Below are positions 5,830-7,057 of a DNA stretch of 7,057 nt, one piece after another. Each line of letters begins with the position of its first letter. The first letter of the stretch is position 1. The notes under the pieces were generated by a model. The model had not been told where the DNA came from. It saw only the letters and a list, made by a program, of their open reading frames with translations, and made no database searches. A program made the position numbers and the translations under genes. The stretch is from DATCLA01 sp036564195 (GTDB lineage Bacteria; Bacillota; UBA4882; UBA8346). The DNA lies in contig DATCLA010000109.1 in NCBI GenBank assembly GCA_036564195.1, positions 1-7,057 of the forward strand. The letters are read 5' to 3'.

Positions 5830-5950
5830 TTTCCCCAATTTTTTTATAAGCCTTAAGACCTAATTTTAGGACCCTATTATTGAACAAATCTTTAAAATCG
5901 TGATTTAACTGGTGTTATTCAATTAATGTCTATGATAATTTTACAAATAT
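5830..5950 (-). other. AT-rich comFA-comFC gap with a small palindrome
   Basis: This 121-bp spacer lies where B. subtilis carries comFB, but no reading frame of that kind is present. It contains the exact palindrome CCTAAAATTAGG (5859-5870; CCTAATTTTAGG on the plus strand). It has no clear sigma-A or sigma-28 promoter and no terminator. A promoter for comFC and the flagellar genes could reside here, but I cannot point to one. Confidence 0.4.
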
Positions 5951-7057
5951 TTAACATTTTTTGGTAGGTTCTGTTTCCTGGTTACAACCCGGCGGGTCCA
6001 GATACCCCAATTGCAGCCCTTCCTGATTCATTTGCTCAATCCACCGGCAGCACTCCTGCATCTCCCGGGATAATGTGGCCGCATAAAATAGTACTATGGC
6101 GGGGTCGCCCCGGCGGCCGGCGCGTCCGGCGATCTGTACCAAAGTCCGGCAATCAAAGATCGCTTCATAATCAGCAAACAACACTGCTACATCCAAATCA
6201 GGGATCGTTACCCCGCGTTCCAAAACAGTTGAAGTAACCACAAAGTCTAATTGCTGCTGTTGCAGTGATTCTTTAACAGCCACGCTATTATCGGACTTAG
6301 AATGGGTAATTCTTCCCACTAAACCATGGGCCGCACCCCAGGCGCAAATTTCCCGTCCGACTGTTTCAATCAATCGGATGGTCGGCAAAAAGACCAGCAC
6401 TTTTCTCTGACGCATCTGAGCCTGAAGCAGTTGCTGCTGTAAGGACTGGGGTACCTCCCAGCGACCGGCCTGAAACGGTTGAAATCGCTCCTTAATGAAC
6501 CGGGGGACTGTTAGCGGTTGGCGGTGATGACGGGCGGGAATTGATACAAAAGGTAACTTGCCGCGCTGTGCCTGGGTTAATAATTCCCGGTCCGGGGTAG
6601 CGGTCATGATTATTAAACGACCGGCGGGTTTTAAGGCCCGCTCTAAAGCATAATGCAATGTTTGGCTCCCTCGGTAGGGAAAGGCGTCTGCTTCATCAAG
6701 CACCACCAGATCAAAACTTTGGAAAAACCGTAGACATTGATGGGTGGTTGCCAAAACCAGCCTGGCATCAGACCACCGGCCCCTAGAACCGCCATAAAAC
6801 GCTTTGAGGTTAAGTGCTGGAAAAGCCTTCTCAAAACGGGGCAGCAACTCGATGACCACGTCTTTGCGAGGAATCGCAATTAAGACTCGCCCGCCGCGGG
6901 ATAAAATCCGCGCTACGGCGTTAAAACAAACTTCGGTTTTACCGCCGCCGCAAACTGCCCAAACTAAAAACTGCCGCTGCTCCTCCCGGGAATCCAAAAA
7001 GCGAAGCAACTCTTGGGAAGCCCGCTGCTGCGCCGGAGTCAGTTCAAATTCGAAAAC
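5951..7057 (-). CDS. comFA: Late competence helicase ComFA (3' part, start outside window)
   Basis: ComFA is a membrane-associated, ATP-dependent DEAD-box-like motor that pulls transforming single-stranded DNA into the cytoplasm. The 368 visible residues are open to the window edge. They begin in the LTPAQQ-type Q-motif region, followed by Walker A AVCGGGKTE (visible residues 34-42), the Walker B box LDEADAFPY (121-124 for DEAD), TATP (152-155), a TSTVLERGVTIP motif (275-286) and the arginine-finger motif QIAGRAGRRGD (308-318). The AFPY after DEAD and the Walker A context are characteristic of ComFA rather than PriA or RecG. The C-terminus ends in a short polar tail. The N-terminal four-cysteine zinc region expected in ComFA lies beyond the window. 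No frameshift is seen, so only the 5' end is missing. Confidence 0.95.
   Translation of the reverse strand, partial: VFEFELTPAQQRASQELLRFLDSREEQRQFLVWAVCGGGKTEVCFNAVARILSRGGRVLIAIPRKDVVIELLPRFEKAFPALNLKAFYGGSRGRWSDARLVLATTHQCLRFFQSFDLVVLDEADAFPYRGSQTLHYALERALKPAGRLIIMTATPDRELLTQAQRGKLPFVSIPARHHRQPLTVPRFIKERFQPFQAGRWEVPQSLQQQLLQAQMRQRKVLVFLPTIRLIETVGREICAWGAAHGLVGRITHSKSDNSVAVKESLQQQQLDFVVTSTVLERGVTIPDLDVAVLFADYEAIFDCRTLVQIAGRAGRRGDPAIVLFYAATLSREMQECCRWIEQMNQEGLQLGYLDPPGCNQETEPTKKC

Noticed and set aside
1..7057. Mobile elements, CRISPR arrays or phage defence genes
   Set aside because: There are no spaced direct repeats, terminal inverted repeats, transposase motifs or foreign-looking genes. 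All confident coding sequence belongs to one conserved competence and flagellar cluster.

Overview
The window reads as a minus-strand late-competence and flagellar-filament cluster from a Gram-positive Bacillota. The gene order matches the Bacillus subtilis comF-yvyF-flgM-flgN-flgK-flgL-fliW-csrA-hag neighbourhood. Moderate GC, TTG starts, purine-rich Shine-Dalgarno sites and CsrA paired with FliW all fit. comFB and yviE, present in B. subtilis, are absent, and the FlgM N-terminus looks clostridial. I therefore lean towards a spore-former-like clostridial lineage (Peptococcaceae-like or a deep Bacillota branch) over Bacillus, but the sequence does not settle the genus.

Layout, in the direction of transcription (high to low coordinates). 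The 3' part of comFA, the ATP-driven DNA-uptake translocase, occupies 5951-7057. After a 121-bp AT-rich gap comes comFC (5038-5829), then yvyF, a zinc-finger flagellar-operon protein (4550-4981). A tight block follows: flgM (anti-sigma-28), flgN (chaperone), flgK and flgL (hook-filament junction), and fliW. Gaps from flgM to fliW are only 2-31 bp, and several Shine-Dalgarno sites lie inside the preceding gene's end. A 112-bp leader rich in GGA motifs precedes csrA (641-874), and a rho-independent terminator (592-622) closes the unit.

Positions 7-591 hold no convincing gene. They contain a perfect 11-bp inverted repeat (380-415), a weak 39-codon reading frame, a small terminator-like hairpin (164-179) and a good sigma-28-type promoter match (139-165). 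At the extreme left edge a well-placed Shine-Dalgarno site and ATG (4-6) begin another minus-strand gene. By position and promoter type this may be flagellin (hag), but only two codons are visible.

Functionally, FlgM holds sigma-28 inactive until the hook-basal body is complete. FlgN escorts FlgK and FlgL, which cap the hook and join it to the filament. FliW and CsrA then form the homeostatic switch that ties flagellin translation to flagellin export. ComFA and ComFC belong to natural transformation. I found no undescribed system here. The most useful leads are a possible CsrA-bound leader upstream of csrA, the leader of the left-edge gene, a missing zinc-ligand cysteine in ComFC, and the unexplained structured gap between csrA and that gene.
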